A DNA stretch of 64,000 nucleotides from Agromyces sp. H66 (GTDB taxonomy: Bacteria; Actinomycetota; Actinomycetes; Actinomycetales; Microbacteriaceae). Shown here piece by piece: positions 18,072 to 26,565 of the stretch. Under the pieces are notes generated by a model. That model saw only the letters and a program-made list of their open reading frames with translations. It had not been told where the DNA came from and did no database searches. The translations under genes and the position numbers were made by a program. Numbering within the stretch: the stretch's first letter is position 1; each line of letters opens with the position of its first letter. The stretch lies in the NCBI RefSeq assembly GCF_004959775.1, contig NZ_SJZG01000007.1, positions 113,302 to 177,301 of the forward strand. Direction: 5' to 3'.

Positions 18072-19574
18072 TCACTCGTGGTGCAGGTGGTCGCGGTGCT
18101 TCTCGGCCTGGTGCACCGCCGTGGGCACGTCGATGGGGCCGGTGACCGAGCGCTCGTCGACCCAGCACTCGATGCCCGGGACATCCGGGAGTCGGTCGCG
18201 CGTGAAGACGGGGTCGCGCCCCTGCCGTCGCTGGTGCGTGTAGTCGCGGAGCAGCCGGAAGGCGATGCCCGAGAGCAGCCCGATGGCCACGAGGTTCACG
18301 AGGGCCATGAGCCCCATCACGCTGTCGGCGGTATTCCAGATGAGGTCGGCCGATGCGATGGATCCGCCGAAGATGGCGACGACGACGAGCACGCGGTAGA
18401 CCGTGAGCACCGAGCGACGGGTCGTGATGAACTCGATGTTCGACTCGCCGTAGTAGTAGTTGCCGAGGATGGAGCTGAACGCGAGCAGGAACACCACGAT
18501 CGTGAGGAGCACGCTCGCCCACGCGCCGAGGTTCGAGACGATGGCCTCCTGGGTGAGGCCGATCCCGCGCGTGGCGTTCTCGAGATCGGGGTTCGACATG
18601 AGGATGATGAACGCGGTGATCGTGCAGACGAGGAACGTGTCGAAGTAGACGCCGAGGGTCTGCACGAGGCCCTGCTTCACGGGGTGGGTGACCGCGGCGC
18701 TCGCGCCGGCGTTCGGTGCCGACCCGAGACCCGCCTCGTTCGAGAACATGCCGCGCTTGACGCCGGTGAGCACGATCGTGCCGAGCGTCGCCCCGAGCAG
18801 CTCGTTGAACCCGAACGCCTGCGTGAAGATCGACGCGAACACCTCGGGCACGCGGGTGAGGTTCATCGCGACGATGACGAGGCCCACGAGCAGGTAGATG
18901 AGCGCCATGAGGGGTACGACCGCCTGCGTGACGTGCGCGATGCGGCGGACGCCGCCGAAGACGACGAGCCCGGTGAGCACGGCGAGGGCCGCGCCGACGG
19001 CCCAGGCGACCCAGTCCGCGGCGCCGTCGGGGGCGATCGTCGAGGTGAAGCTCGCGCTGATGGTGTTGGCCTGCAGCGACGAGAACGCGAACGGGAAGCA
19101 GACGATGAGGATGACGGCGAACAGGATGCCCATCCAGCGCGCCCTGAGCCCGCGCTCCATGTAGTAGGCGGGGCCGCCCCGGAAGCCGTCCTTGTCCTTC
19201 ACCTTGAACAGCTGGCCGAGCGTGGACTCGACGAAGGCCGACGCACCGCCGATGAACGCCATGAGCCACATCCAGAAGATCGCGCCGGGGCCGCCGATCG
19301 CGATGGCGGTGCCGACGCCGGCGATGTTGCCGACGCCGACGCGCGACGCCGCCGAGATCGTGAACGCCTGGAACGCCGAGACCGACTGCGGCTCGCCCGA
19401 TTCGTCGCGCGGTGTCTTGTCGGTGAGGGTGCGCAGCATCTCGGGGATGAGGCGGAACTGCACCACGCCCGATCGCACGGTGAAGTACAGGCCGAGCAGC
19501 ACCACGATGGGCAGCACGATCCAGGTCCAGAGGGCGTCGCCGCCGGTGAGCACGAGGTCGTTCACGGCATCCAT
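18072..19574 (-). CDS. Alanine/glycine:cation symporter family protein (AGCS)
   Basis: A roughly 500-residue Na+:amino acid symporter with about 11 helices. Family signatures visible are GVGNIAGVGTAIAIGGPGAIFWMW near residues 95-118 and the internal GMFSNEAGLGSAPNA near 274-288. It imports alanine or glycine with sodium. ATG 19574 is chosen because CATGCT (a weak -10) lies six bases upstream on the minus strand, as at neighbouring leaderless genes; GTG 19580 would add two residues. It has no close operon partner. Confidence 0.93.
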   Translation of the reverse strand: MDAVNDLVLTGGDALWTWIVLPIVVLLGLYFTVRSGVVQFRLIPEMLRTLTDKTPRDESGEPQSVSAFQAFTISAASRVGVGNIAGVGTAIAIGGPGAIFWMWLMAFIGGASAFVESTLGQLFKVKDKDGFRGGPAYYMERGLRARWMGILFAVILIVCFPFAFSSLQANTISASFTSTIAPDGAADWVAWAVGAALAVLTGLVVFGGVRRIAHVTQAVVPLMALIYLLVGLVIVAMNLTRVPEVFASIFTQAFGFNELLGATLGTIVLTGVKRGMFSNEAGLGSAPNAGASAAVTHPVKQGLVQTLGVYFDTFLVCTITAFIILMSNPDLENATRGIGLTQEAIVSNLGAWASVLLTIVVFLLAFSSILGNYYYGESNIEFITTRRSVLTVYRVLVVVAIFGGSIASADLIWNTADSVMGLMALVNLVAIGLLSGIAFRLLRDYTHQRRQGRDPVFTRDRLPDVPGIECWVDERSVTGPIDVPTAVHQAEKHRDHLHHE

Positions 19575-19657
19575 GGGCACAGCATGCCAGTGCGCGGCGA
19601 CCTCGTCGGGGAGCGCCGCTCGTATCGCGCCGGATGCCGCGATGCGAGCGCCGCCGG

Positions 19658-20791
19658 TCAGGCGAGACGGGCCGAGCCCCGCGAGCGGTCGCGGGCGACC
19701 CGTTCGAGGGCGTCGGCGGCCGAGCCGGCGGCATCCGTCGACCGGATGCGCCCACCGAGGCGCGCTGCGGCGGTGCGGGCGCGCTCGTCGGCGAGCACGT
19801 CGGCGACGGCCGCCGCGAACCGCGCCGACGACGACGTGCGGGGGAGCATGCGCCCGGCTCCGGCGGCCTCCACCGACCTCGCGATCATCGGCTGGTCGAG
19901 CAACGGGTGCATGGGTACCAGCACGAGCGGCACGTCGTGCGCGAGTGCCCGGAATGTGGTCGAGTGGCCACCGTGCCCGATCACGAGCGACGCCCGCCGG
20001 AGGAGGTCGTCATGATCCGCGCGCTCCAGCACGGTCACGTTTCCGGGTACGCGCAACTCGCGGTCGAGCCGCAGCCCGCCGAGGGTGAGCACGCCCCGGA
20101 CGGGAAGTGCGGCGAGCGCGTCGGCGATTCGCTGGTAGACGTCGGTCTGGCCGGGGAACCAGGTCGTCGACAGGCTGACGACGATGAGCGGCGGTGCCGA
20201 GGGGTCGGCAGCCGTGGGCTCGCCCGTCTCGAGTGGTCCCACCCATTCGGCCGCGCGCGCGAGCCCGCTTCGCCGAGCCGCTGCGGGGTCCGACTCCGGA
20301 TCCGAGGCGACGAGTCGCGCATCCGCGTCGCGCCAGACGGAGAGCGCATCGGTGCCGCGGATCCGGGCGGCCAGGCCCACGGGCCCCCGGCGGAACCCTC
20401 GTTCCCAGTACTCCAGGAAGGTGTGGAACAGGAGTGCCACGGGCACGCCCGCTGCCAGGGCCCCGCGCGCCGAGGACGGCATCAGGCAGTCGACGAGTGC
20501 GGCGTCGGCGTCCGCGACGGCGCTGCGCACCTCCCGCTCCACCCCTCGGTCGGCGGCGAGCCGCGCGGCGTCCCGGACGGCGGCGGGGACGCTCTGCCGG
20601 ACGGACCGGTCCCAGAAGTCGAGGGACTCGAGCGGGCGGAACGCGTGGCCGGCAGCTGCGATCCGATCGGCCTGGCGACGCTGGCCGAGCACCTCGACGT
20701 GGTGCCCGCGCCGCACGAGTTCGTCGGCGATGCGCAGCGTCGGCGGCACGTTGCCGCCGCCGGCCACGGTGACGATGGCGATGGTGGACAT
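19658..20791 (-). CDS. UGT/MGT-type glycosyltransferase (paralogue 2)
   Basis: A 377-residue GT-B glycosyltransferase closely related to that at 12458. It starts with VTVAGGGNVPPTLRIADEL and has the donor-site region VIGHGGHSTTFRALAHDVP followed by VPMHPLLDQPM. ATG 20791 is preceded on the minus strand by CTGAAGGGAAGCACC, a reasonable ribosome site, and lies 11 bases after the TetR gene, so the two genes form an operon. Pairing with a self-regulated TetR gene suggests inducible modification of a small molecule, perhaps an antibiotic or toxin (inference). It is cut off from transport genes. Confidence 0.85.
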   Translation of the reverse strand: MSTIAIVTVAGGGNVPPTLRIADELVRRGHHVEVLGQRRQADRIAAAGHAFRPLESLDFWDRSVRQSVPAAVRDAARLAADRGVEREVRSAVADADAALVDCLMPSSARGALAAGVPVALLFHTFLEYWERGFRRGPVGLAARIRGTDALSVWRDADARLVASDPESDPAAARRSGLARAAEWVGPLETGEPTAADPSAPPLIVVSLSTTWFPGQTDVYQRIADALAALPVRGVLTLGGLRLDRELRVPGNVTVLERADHDDLLRRASLVIGHGGHSTTFRALAHDVPLVLVPMHPLLDQPMIARSVEAAGAGRMLPRTSSSARFAAAVADVLADERARTAAARLGGRIRSTDAAGSAADALERVARDRSRGSARLA

Positions 20792-20802
20792 GGTGCTTCC
20801 CT

Positions 20803-21423
20803 TCAGGCCCGGGGGGTTGGCGGGGATTTCTGCTCGATGCGGTCGATGAGGGATGCCACGAGCTCGCGCATGCGGTCGAGGGTCTCGTCGTGACTCCGGC
20901 CGAGGTCGCGCCGCCAGAGCTTCCACGTGAAGACATCGGTCGCCGCCACCAACAGGTCGGTCGCGTGCTCGGCGGCGCCGGAATCGAGTGGAGCGAGCGC
21001 GCGGGCGAACACGGCGCTCACCCAGTCGCGGTGTGCCTTCTTGCCCCGGGCGACCGCGGTCGCGGCGACGGGTTCCCACCGTTCCTGGCCCAGCAGCAGC
21101 AGCATGAGATCACCCCGGTGGTCGTAGTGCTCGACGAGGGCGCGCAACGACGCGGGGATGTCGTCGGGGTCGGCGAGCCGCTCGGCGATCACGTCGTCGC
21201 CGGTGCGCTCGATGGCCGCGGCGAAGACGCCGTCGCGCGACCCGAACGCGCGGAGCACCGTCTGCACCGCGACCCCGGCGCGCTCCGCGATGGCGGGCAG
21301 CGTGCAGGCGGCGAGGGGGCGCTCGGCCGCGAGCGCGACGACCGAATCGAGGATCCGGAGCCGCGTCTGCTCGGCCTGCTCCGCCCGGGCTCGCATGGTG
21401 TAGGTGCGTGTCGCCATTTTCAT
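20803..21423 (-). CDS. TetR-family regulator of the glycosyltransferase operon
   Basis: A regulator of about 206 residues. The helix-turn-helix covers about residues 22-66 (ILDSVVALAAERPL, then ERAGVAVQTVLRAFGSRDGVF). Four in-frame ATG codons lie between 21417 and 21441; the promoter overlapping the operators places transcription start near 21427, so ATG 21423 or 21417 is likely and the longer forms are not. No ribosome site is visible, suggesting a nearly leaderless mRNA. It is followed by the glycosyltransferase 11 bases later. It probably represses its own operon by binding the two operators just upstream. Confidence 0.85.
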   Translation of the reverse strand: MKMATRTYTMRARAEQAEQTRLRILDSVVALAAERPLAACTLPAIAERAGVAVQTVLRAFGSRDGVFAAAIERTGDDVIAERLADPDDIPASLRALVEHYDHRGDLMLLLLGQERWEPVAATAVARGKKAHRDWVSAVFARALAPLDSGAAEHATDLLVAATDVFTWKLWRRDLGRSHDETLDRMRELVASLIDRIEQKSPPTPRA

Positions 21424-21474
21424 GTCAATAGCCATTAACACCGAATGGTGATTTCATGTCAATACCCATGAACA
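21423..21474 (-). promoter_or_regulatory. Doubled TetR operator overlapping the tetR-glycosyltransferase promoter
   Basis: Two 18-bp imperfect palindromes lie 34 bases apart: TGTCAAT-AGCC-ATTAACA (21423-21440) and TGTCAAT-ACCC-ATGAACA (21457-21474). The longer 23-base repeats (21418-21440 and 21452-21474) differ at two positions. On the minus strand the distal copy supplies a -35 TTGACA (21457-21462) and the proximal copy a -10 GTTAAT (21434-21439), 17 bases apart. A repressor on either copy would cover a promoter element. Confidence 0.7.
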
Positions 21475-21489
21475 TGGAATTGCATCCGC

Positions 21490-21526
21490 GGATGTCGAGG
21501 GCCCGCGACATCCGGTACCGTAGAGT
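21490..21526 (+). promoter_or_regulatory. nusA promoter with an 8-bp inverted repeat at the -35 region
   Basis: The -10 TAGAGT lies at 21521-21526. A perfect inverted repeat GGATGTCG (21490-21497) / CGACATCC (21506-21513), with an 8-base centre, sits where the -35 would be. The transcript would have a leader of about 40 bases carrying the nusA ribosome site. Confidence 0.5.
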
Positions 21527-21574
21527 GTCCGCTCCGAGGGGAAGCGGCTGAGAGCTGAATAGAGGAGGCCGGCG

Positions 21575-22573
21575 ATGGATATCGACCTCAGCGTGCTCCG
21601 CATGATGGAGCGCGAGAAGGAGATCCCGTTCGACGAACTGGTGCAGATCATCGAGCAGGCGATCCTGATGGCCTACCTGAAGCACACCAACCCCGCGCAG
21701 CACGGGCACACGAATCCCAACGGCGCACGCGCCCACCTCGACCGCAAGACGGGTCACGTCTCGATCTTCGTGCCCGAGCTCGACGAGGAGGGCAACGTCA
21801 TCGGCGAAGCCGAGGACAGTCCGAGCGACTTCGGGCGCATCGCCGCGTTCGCCGCCAAGCAGGTGATCAACCAGCGACTGCGCGACCTGGCCGACGACGC
21901 CGTGCTCGGCGAGTTCCGCGGGCGCGAGGGCGACATCGTCGCCGGGATCATCCAGCAGGGGCCGAACCCGCGAATGGTGCACATCGACCTCGGCACCGTC
22001 GAGGCGATCCTGCCGCCGGAGGAGCAGGTGCCCGGCGAGGAGTATCCGCACGGCCAGCGCATCCGCGTCTACGTCACCAGCGTCGCGAAGGGGGCGAAGG
22101 GCCCGTCGATCACGGTCTCGCGCACGCACCCCGCGCTCGTGCGCAAGCTGTTCGCGCTCGAGGTTCCCGAGATCGCCTCGGGCGTGGTCGAGATCGTGTC
22201 GCTCGCCCGTGAGGCGGGCCACCGCACCAAGATCGCGGTGCGCGCGAACCAGCCCGGCGTCAACGCCAAGGGCGCCTGCATCGGCGAGCTCGGCCAGCGC
22301 GTGCGCGCCGTCACCGCGGAGCTCGGCAACGAGAAGATCGACATCGTTGACTGGAACGACGACCTGGCGACGTTCGTGGCGAGCGCGCTGAGCCCCGCGA
22401 AGGTCACCAAGGCGTTCGTCATCGACGATTCGACGCGGGCCGTGCGTGCACTCGTGCCCGACTACCAGCTGTCGCTGGCGATCGGCAAGGAGGGGCAGAA
22501 CGCCCGGCTCGCGGCCAAGCTGACCGGGGCGAAGATCGACATCCAGCCCGACTCGATCGTCGAGTCGAACTGA
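21575..22573 (+). CDS. nusA: Transcription termination/antitermination factor NusA
   Basis: A 332-residue NusA of the short actinobacterial type. The N-terminal polymerase-binding domain starts MDIDLSVLRMMEREKEIPF, then come the S1 domain (about residues 125-200, GDIVAGIIQQGPNPRMVHIDLG) and two KH domains (SRTHPALVRKLF..., and DYQLSLAIGKEGQNARLAAKLTG near the end). It binds RNA polymerase and controls pausing and termination. GAGGAGG lies about seven bases before the ATG. rimP, which usually precedes nusA, is not in the intervening sequence; nusA has its own promoter and heads the nusA-ylxR-infB set. Confidence 0.97.
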   Translation: MDIDLSVLRMMEREKEIPFDELVQIIEQAILMAYLKHTNPAQHGHTNPNGARAHLDRKTGHVSIFVPELDEEGNVIGEAEDSPSDFGRIAAFAAKQVINQRLRDLADDAVLGEFRGREGDIVAGIIQQGPNPRMVHIDLGTVEAILPPEEQVPGEEYPHGQRIRVYVTSVAKGAKGPSITVSRTHPALVRKLFALEVPEIASGVVEIVSLAREAGHRTKIAVRANQPGVNAKGACIGELGQRVRAVTAELGNEKIDIVDWNDDLATFVASALSPAKVTKAFVIDDSTRAVRALVPDYQLSLAIGKEGQNARLAAKLTGAKIDIQPDSIVESN

Positions 22574-22617
22574 GGCCGCTCGGGGGCGTCGGCGGGCGTA
22601 CCGCCCGGAGGTGTAGG

Positions 22618-22863
22618 ATGGAACCCGTCAGAACGTGCATCGGATGCCGTTCTCGTGCCCCGCGATCCTCACTTCTGAGGGTCGTTCTCCGGAACTCCCA
22701 GGTCGTCGCCGATGATTCGGCTGTGCTTCCGGGCAGGGGTGCGTGGCTTCATCCGACGCTCGAGTGCTACCGGCTCGCCGTGCGGCGACGCGCCTTCGGA
22801 CGCGCACTCCGCATCCGCGGCGAGGTGGACACCAGCAATGTAGAGAACAGGCTGAACGGCTAA
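22618..22863 (+). CDS. ylxR: YlxR (DUF448) RNA-binding protein
   Basis: An 81-residue protein with the YlxR signatures RTCIGCRSRAP near residues 4-14 and PGRGAWLHPTLECYRLAVRRRAF in the middle. YlxR proteins bind RNA; in Bacillus the protein modulates RNase P. The ATG follows CGGAGGTGTAGG. It lies 44 bases after nusA and 87 bases before infB, the conserved order. It has the two Cys of the N-terminal motif plus one further Cys in the second motif. Function is assigned by family and context. Confidence 0.93.
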   Translation: MEPVRTCIGCRSRAPRSSLLRVVLRNSQVVADDSAVLPGRGAWLHPTLECYRLAVRRRAFGRALRIRGEVDTSNVENRLNG

Positions 22864-22950
22864 TGGACAACTCATGAGCGGCTCGAAATGAGACCCGTCC
22901 GTCATTGATGGTCCATCCCTGTTTCGGGGTGGGCCCGGAACAGGAGAGAA

Positions 22951-25746
22951 GTGGCTGCGAAACCACGCGTACACGAGATCGCATCCGAACTCGGTGTCGA
23001 CAGCAAGATCGCCCTTGAGAAGCTCAAGGAGATGGGCGAGTACGTCAAGGGACCCTCGTCCAGCATCGAACCCCCCGTCGCGCGCCGACTGAAGGCTGCG
23101 CTCGAGGCGGCCGGCGCTGCCGCGAAGGCGGCGCCCGCGGCTGCGGCGCCCGCGAAGGCGACCACCGCCGGCGCGAAGCCGGGCATGAAGCCCGGTCCTC
23201 GCCCGGCCCCCAAGGCGGAGGCCGCGCCGGCTCCGACGGCCCCGGCCGAGGCGCCGATGACGGTCGCCGAGCGCCAGGCGCAGGCCGAGGAGAAGGCGGC
23301 GCAGGCCGCGGCCGAGAAGGCCGCCGCCGAGAAGGCGGCTCCGGCCGCGCCCGCCGCCGAGGCCGCGAAGCCCGCTGCGTCGAGCGACGTCGCGAAGCCC
23401 GCCACGCCCAAGCCGGGCGGCGCCATCCCGCGTCCCGCGCCGCGTCCCGGCGCGCCGCGTCCCGGCAACAACCCCTTCTCGAGCTCGCAGGGCATGGGCT
23501 CACGCCCCGCCCAGCCGCGCCCGGGCAACAACCCCTTCTCGAGCTCGCAGGGCATGGGCCAGCGCCCGAGCCCCGGCAACATCCCGCGCCCCCAGGCCCC
23601 GCGGCCCGGCTCCCCGCGTCCCGGCGGACCCCGTCCGGCAGGCGCCGGCGGTCGTCCGGGTGGCGGTGGCTTCCAGCGTCCGGGCGGCGGCGGGGGCGGT
23701 GCCGGAGCACGTCCCGGCGGCCCCGGCGGCTTCCAGCGTCCCGGCGGGGCGGGCGGCTTCGGCGGCCCGCGTCCCGGCGGCGGCGGTGGCCGTGGTCGCG
23801 GCCCCGGCGGCGGCACGGCCGGAGCGTTCGGCCGCGGTGGCGGCAAGAGCAAGGCCCGCAAGTCGAAGCGCACGAAGCGGCAGGAATTCGAGATGCGGGA
23901 GGCTCCGTCGCTGGGCGGCGTGAGCGTTCCCCGCGGTGACGGCAACACCGTCATCCGACTGCGCCGAGGCGCCTCGATCTCCGATTTCGCCGACAAGATC
24001 GACGCCAACCCGGGTTCGCTCGTCACGGTGCTCTTCCACCTCGGCGAGATGGCCACCGCGACGGAGTCGCTCGACGAGGCCACCTTCGAGGTGCTCGGCG
24101 CCGAGCTCGGCTACAAGATCCAGGTCGTCTCCCCGGAAGACGAGGACCGCGAGCTCCTCGGGGGCTTCGACATCGACCTCGATGCCGAGCTCGAGGGCGA
24201 GAGCGACGAGGATCTCGAGGCGCGTCCGCCGGTCGTCACCGTCATGGGCCACGTCGACCACGGTAAGACGCGACTTCTCGACGCCATCCGCAACGCGAAC
24301 GTCGTCGCGGGCGAGGCCGGCGGCATCACCCAGCACATCGGTGCGTACCAGGTGCACACCGAGCACGAGGGCATGGAGCGCGCGATCACCTTCATCGATA
24401 CTCCGGGCCACGAGGCGTTCACCGCCATGCGTGCCCGTGGTGCCCAGGTGACCGACATCGCGATCCTCGTGGTCGCGGCCGACGACGGCATCATGCCGCA
24501 GACGATCGAGGCGCTGAACCACGCGCAGTCGGCGAACGTGCCGGTCGTGGTCGCGGTGAACAAGATCGACAAGCCCGACGCGAATCCCGCCAAGGTGCGC
24601 CAGCAGCTCACCGAGTTCGGCCTCGTGGCCGAGGAGTACGGCGGCGACGTCATGTTCGTCGACGTGTCGGCACGCGAGAACATCGGCATCCAGGAGCTGC
24701 TCGACGCGGTGCTCCTGACCGCCGACGCCGGGCTCGACCTGCGCGCGAACCCCGACAAGGACGCGCGAGGCGTCGCCATCGAGGCGAAGCTCGACAAGGG
24801 CCGCGGTGCCGTGGCGACCGTGCTCATCCAGTCGGGCACGCTCCGGGTCGGCGACGCGATCGTCGCGGGCACGGCCTATGGCCGAGTGCGCGCGATGACC
24901 GACGAGAACGGCGACCCCGTGCTCGCCGCGACGCCGTCGCGTCCCGTCCAGGTCCAGGGCCTCTCGAGCGTTCCGCGAGCCGGTGACACCTTCCTCGTGA
25001 CCGAGGAGGACCGCACCGCCCGCCAGATCGCCGAGAAGCGCGAGGCCGCCGAGCGCAACGCGCAGCTGGCGAAGGCCCGCAAGCGCATCTCGCTCGAGGA
25101 CTTCACGCGTGCGCTCGAGGAGGGCAAGGTCGAGGCGCTCAACCTCATCATCAAGGGCGACGTGTCGGGTGCCGTCGAGGCGCTCGAGGAATCGCTCATG
25201 AAGATCGAGGTCGACGACTCGGTGCAGTTGCGCATCCTCCACCGCGGTGTGGGTGCCGTCACCGAGAGCGACATCGACCTGGCGACGATCGACAACGCGA
25301 TCGTCATCGGGTTCAACGTGCGACCCGACGTGAAGGCGCGCGAGCGCGCCGCGCGCGAGGGCGTCGACGTGCGCTTCTACAACGTCATCTACAACGCGAT
25401 CGACGACATCGAGAACTCGCTCAAGGGCATGCTCAAGCCCGAGTTCGAAGAGGTGCAGTCGGGTGTCGCCGAGATCCGCGAGGTGTTCCGCTCCTCGAAG
25501 TTCGGCAACATCGCCGGTGTCATCGTGCGGTCGGGAACGATCACGCGCAACGCCAAGGCTCGTGTCATCCGCGATGGCGTCGTGGTGGGCGACAACCTCG
25601 CCATCGAGTCGCTGCGCCGGTTCAAGGACGACGTCACCGAGGTCCGCACGGACTTCGAGGCGGGCATCGGCCTCGGCAAGTACAACGACATCCAGGTCGG
25701 TGACGAGATCGAGACCATCGAGATGCGGGAGAAGCCCCGCGCCTAG
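22951..25746 (+). CDS. infB: Translation initiation factor IF-2
   Basis: A 931-residue GTPase bringing initiator tRNA to the ribosome. The N-terminal IF2_N domain (residues 1-50) is followed by a long Ala/Lys/Pro then Gly/Arg/Pro-rich low-complexity stretch (about 50-310) that contains two near-identical [11 protein letters not shown] units, and a second IF2_N-like domain. The G domain has [10 protein letters not shown] near 431-440, DTPGH near 483 and NKID near 537, then domains II-IV. GTG 22951 has AGGAGAGAA immediately upstream. Base composition of the low-complexity part is extreme, as is usual in actinobacteria. Confidence 0.97.
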   Translation: MAAKPRVHEIASELGVDSKIALEKLKEMGEYVKGPSSSIEPPVARRLKAALEAAGAAAKAAPAAAAPAKATTAGAKPGMKPGPRPAPKAEAAPAPTAPAEAPMTVAERQAQAEEKAAQAAAEKAAAEKAAPAAPAAEAAKPAASSDVAKPATPKPGGAIPRPAPRPGAPRPGNNPFSSSQGMGSRPAQPRPGNNPFSSSQGMGQRPSPGNIPRPQAPRPGSPRPGGPRPAGAGGRPGGGGFQRPGGGGGGAGARPGGPGGFQRPGGAGGFGGPRPGGGGGRGRGPGGGTAGAFGRGGGKSKARKSKRTKRQEFEMREAPSLGGVSVPRGDGNTVIRLRRGASISDFADKIDANPGSLVTVLFHLGEMATATESLDEATFEVLGAELGYKIQVVSPEDEDRELLGGFDIDLDAELEGESDEDLEARPPVVTVMGHVDHGKTRLLDAIRNANVVAGEAGGITQHIGAYQVHTEHEGMERAITFIDTPGHEAFTAMRARGAQVTDIAILVVAADDGIMPQTIEALNHAQSANVPVVVAVNKIDKPDANPAKVRQQLTEFGLVAEEYGGDVMFVDVSARENIGIQELLDAVLLTADAGLDLRANPDKDARGVAIEAKLDKGRGAVATVLIQSGTLRVGDAIVAGTAYGRVRAMTDENGDPVLAATPSRPVQVQGLSSVPRAGDTFLVTEEDRTARQIAEKREAAERNAQLAKARKRISLEDFTRALEEGKVEALNLIIKGDVSGAVEALEESLMKIEVDDSVQLRILHRGVGAVTESDIDLATIDNAIVIGFNVRPDVKARERAAREGVDVRFYNVIYNAIDDIENSLKGMLKPEFEEVQSGVAEIREVFRSSKFGNIAGVIVRSGTITRNAKARVIRDGVVVGDNLAIESLRRFKDDVTEVRTDFEAGIGLGKYNDIQVGDEIETIEMREKPRA

Positions 25747-25759
25747 GTGCTCGAGGGTC

Positions 25760-25831
25760 GGGGTCCCGCTCTCTTCCCGAGTGAAGAGCGGGGCCCCTTC
25801 CCCGATTCACTCGGGAAGAGAGCGGGACCCC
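25760..25831. repeat. Perfect 26-bp inverted repeat between infB and rbfA
   Basis: Arms at 25760-25785 (starting GGGGTCCCGCTCTC) and 25806-25831 are exact reverse complements over 26 bases, with a 20-base spacer holding GGGGCCCC. It begins 14 bases after the infB stop. There is no U-tract. It could be an attenuator, an RNase III-type processing site protecting infB mRNA, or a member of a dispersed palindromic repeat family. Confidence 0.75.
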
Positions 25832-25848
25832 GCCGGCGCAAGCCGGCG
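25831..25848 (+). terminator. Second hairpin with GCAA tetraloop before rbfA
   Basis: CGCCGGC (25831-25837), GCAA loop, GCCGGCG (25842-25848) form a 7-bp stem capped by a GNRA tetraloop. It directly abuts the 26-bp repeat and lies 23 bases before the rbfA ATG. It may act with the large repeat as a partial terminator or mRNA processing structure. Confidence 0.45.
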
Positions 25849-25871
25849 CGTGGTGAGAGAAGGGCAGAGGA

Positions 25872-26327
25872 ATGGCCGATCCGGCACGGGCCAGGAAGAT
25901 GGCCGACCGTATCAAGGAGATCGTCGCGCGACGTCTCGACAAGGGACTCCGCGACCCGCGGCTCGGCTTCGTGACGATCACCGACGTGCGCGTCACGGGC
26001 GACCTGCAGCACGCGAGCATCTTCTACACGGTGTACGGCTCCGACGAGGAGCGCCGCGACTCGGCGCTCGCGCTCAAGGCGGCCACCGGGATGCTCCGCA
26101 GCGAGGTCGGCCGCAACATCACCGCGCGGCTCACCCCGTCGCTCGAGTTCATCCCCGATGCGATCCCCGAGAACGCCGAGCACATCGAGGCGCTCCTCCG
26201 CGAGGCGCGCACCCGTGACGCCGAGACGTCGGTGCTCGCCTCGACGGCGGCGTACGCCGGCGAGGCCGACCCCTACGTGAAGCCGCGCGATCTCGAGGAC
26301 GACGACGAGGAGCCCGGCAGCCGCTGA
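25872..26327 (+). CDS. rbfA: 30S ribosome-binding factor RbfA
   Basis: A 151-residue KH-like factor for 16S rRNA 5'-end maturation and late 30S assembly. The core spans residues 1-118 with the typical ARKMADRIKEIVARRL start, LRDPRLGFVTITDVRVTGDL and the terminal RLTPSLEFIPD. A 30-residue acidic tail (DLEDDDEEPG) follows, common in actinobacteria. The ATG at 25872 follows AGAAGGGCAGAGGA. It is separated from infB by the two hairpins, so its expression may be partly uncoupled. Confidence 0.96.
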   Translation: MADPARARKMADRIKEIVARRLDKGLRDPRLGFVTITDVRVTGDLQHASIFYTVYGSDEERRDSALALKAATGMLRSEVGRNITARLTPSLEFIPDAIPENAEHIEALLREARTRDAETSVLASTAAYAGEADPYVKPRDLEDDDEEPGSR

Positions 26328-26366
26328 GCCGCCCGCTCCGGATGTCGCGGCAACTCGTCCGCGCAA

Positions 26367-26434
26367 CCGAGGAGATCCGGGGCATTCGAGGTCGGCCTCG
26401 GCCGACCGGTCCTCGGTTATCGCGATCTCCTCGG
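26367..26434. terminator. Nested hairpin downstream of rbfA
   Basis: The outer arms CCGAGGAGATC (26367-26377) and GATCTCCTCGG (26424-26434) are perfect 11-bp complements. Inside is a second stem GGTCGGCC-TC-GGCCGACC (26390-26407). It sits 40 bases after the rbfA stop in a 238-base gap without a credible gene, and probably ends the infB-rbfA transcript or insulates the next gene. Confidence 0.5.
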
Positions 26435-26565
26435 ATGCGCGAGCGCCTGGTGCGGGAACGGGCGGTGCGCGAGCACTCGTCCTCCCCAGTCGCCGGGCTG
26501 CCCGATCCGTGCGACCGCCCGCCCGCAGCAGGCCGCGTGGACGCGTCGGCATCGAGACTGGTCGG

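Noticed and set aside
23470..23570. Near-duplicate 60-base segment in the infB low-complexity region as a mobile repeat.
   Set aside because: It encodes repeated [11 protein letters not shown] units within the known variable linker of IF-2, most simply a tandem duplication inside the gene.
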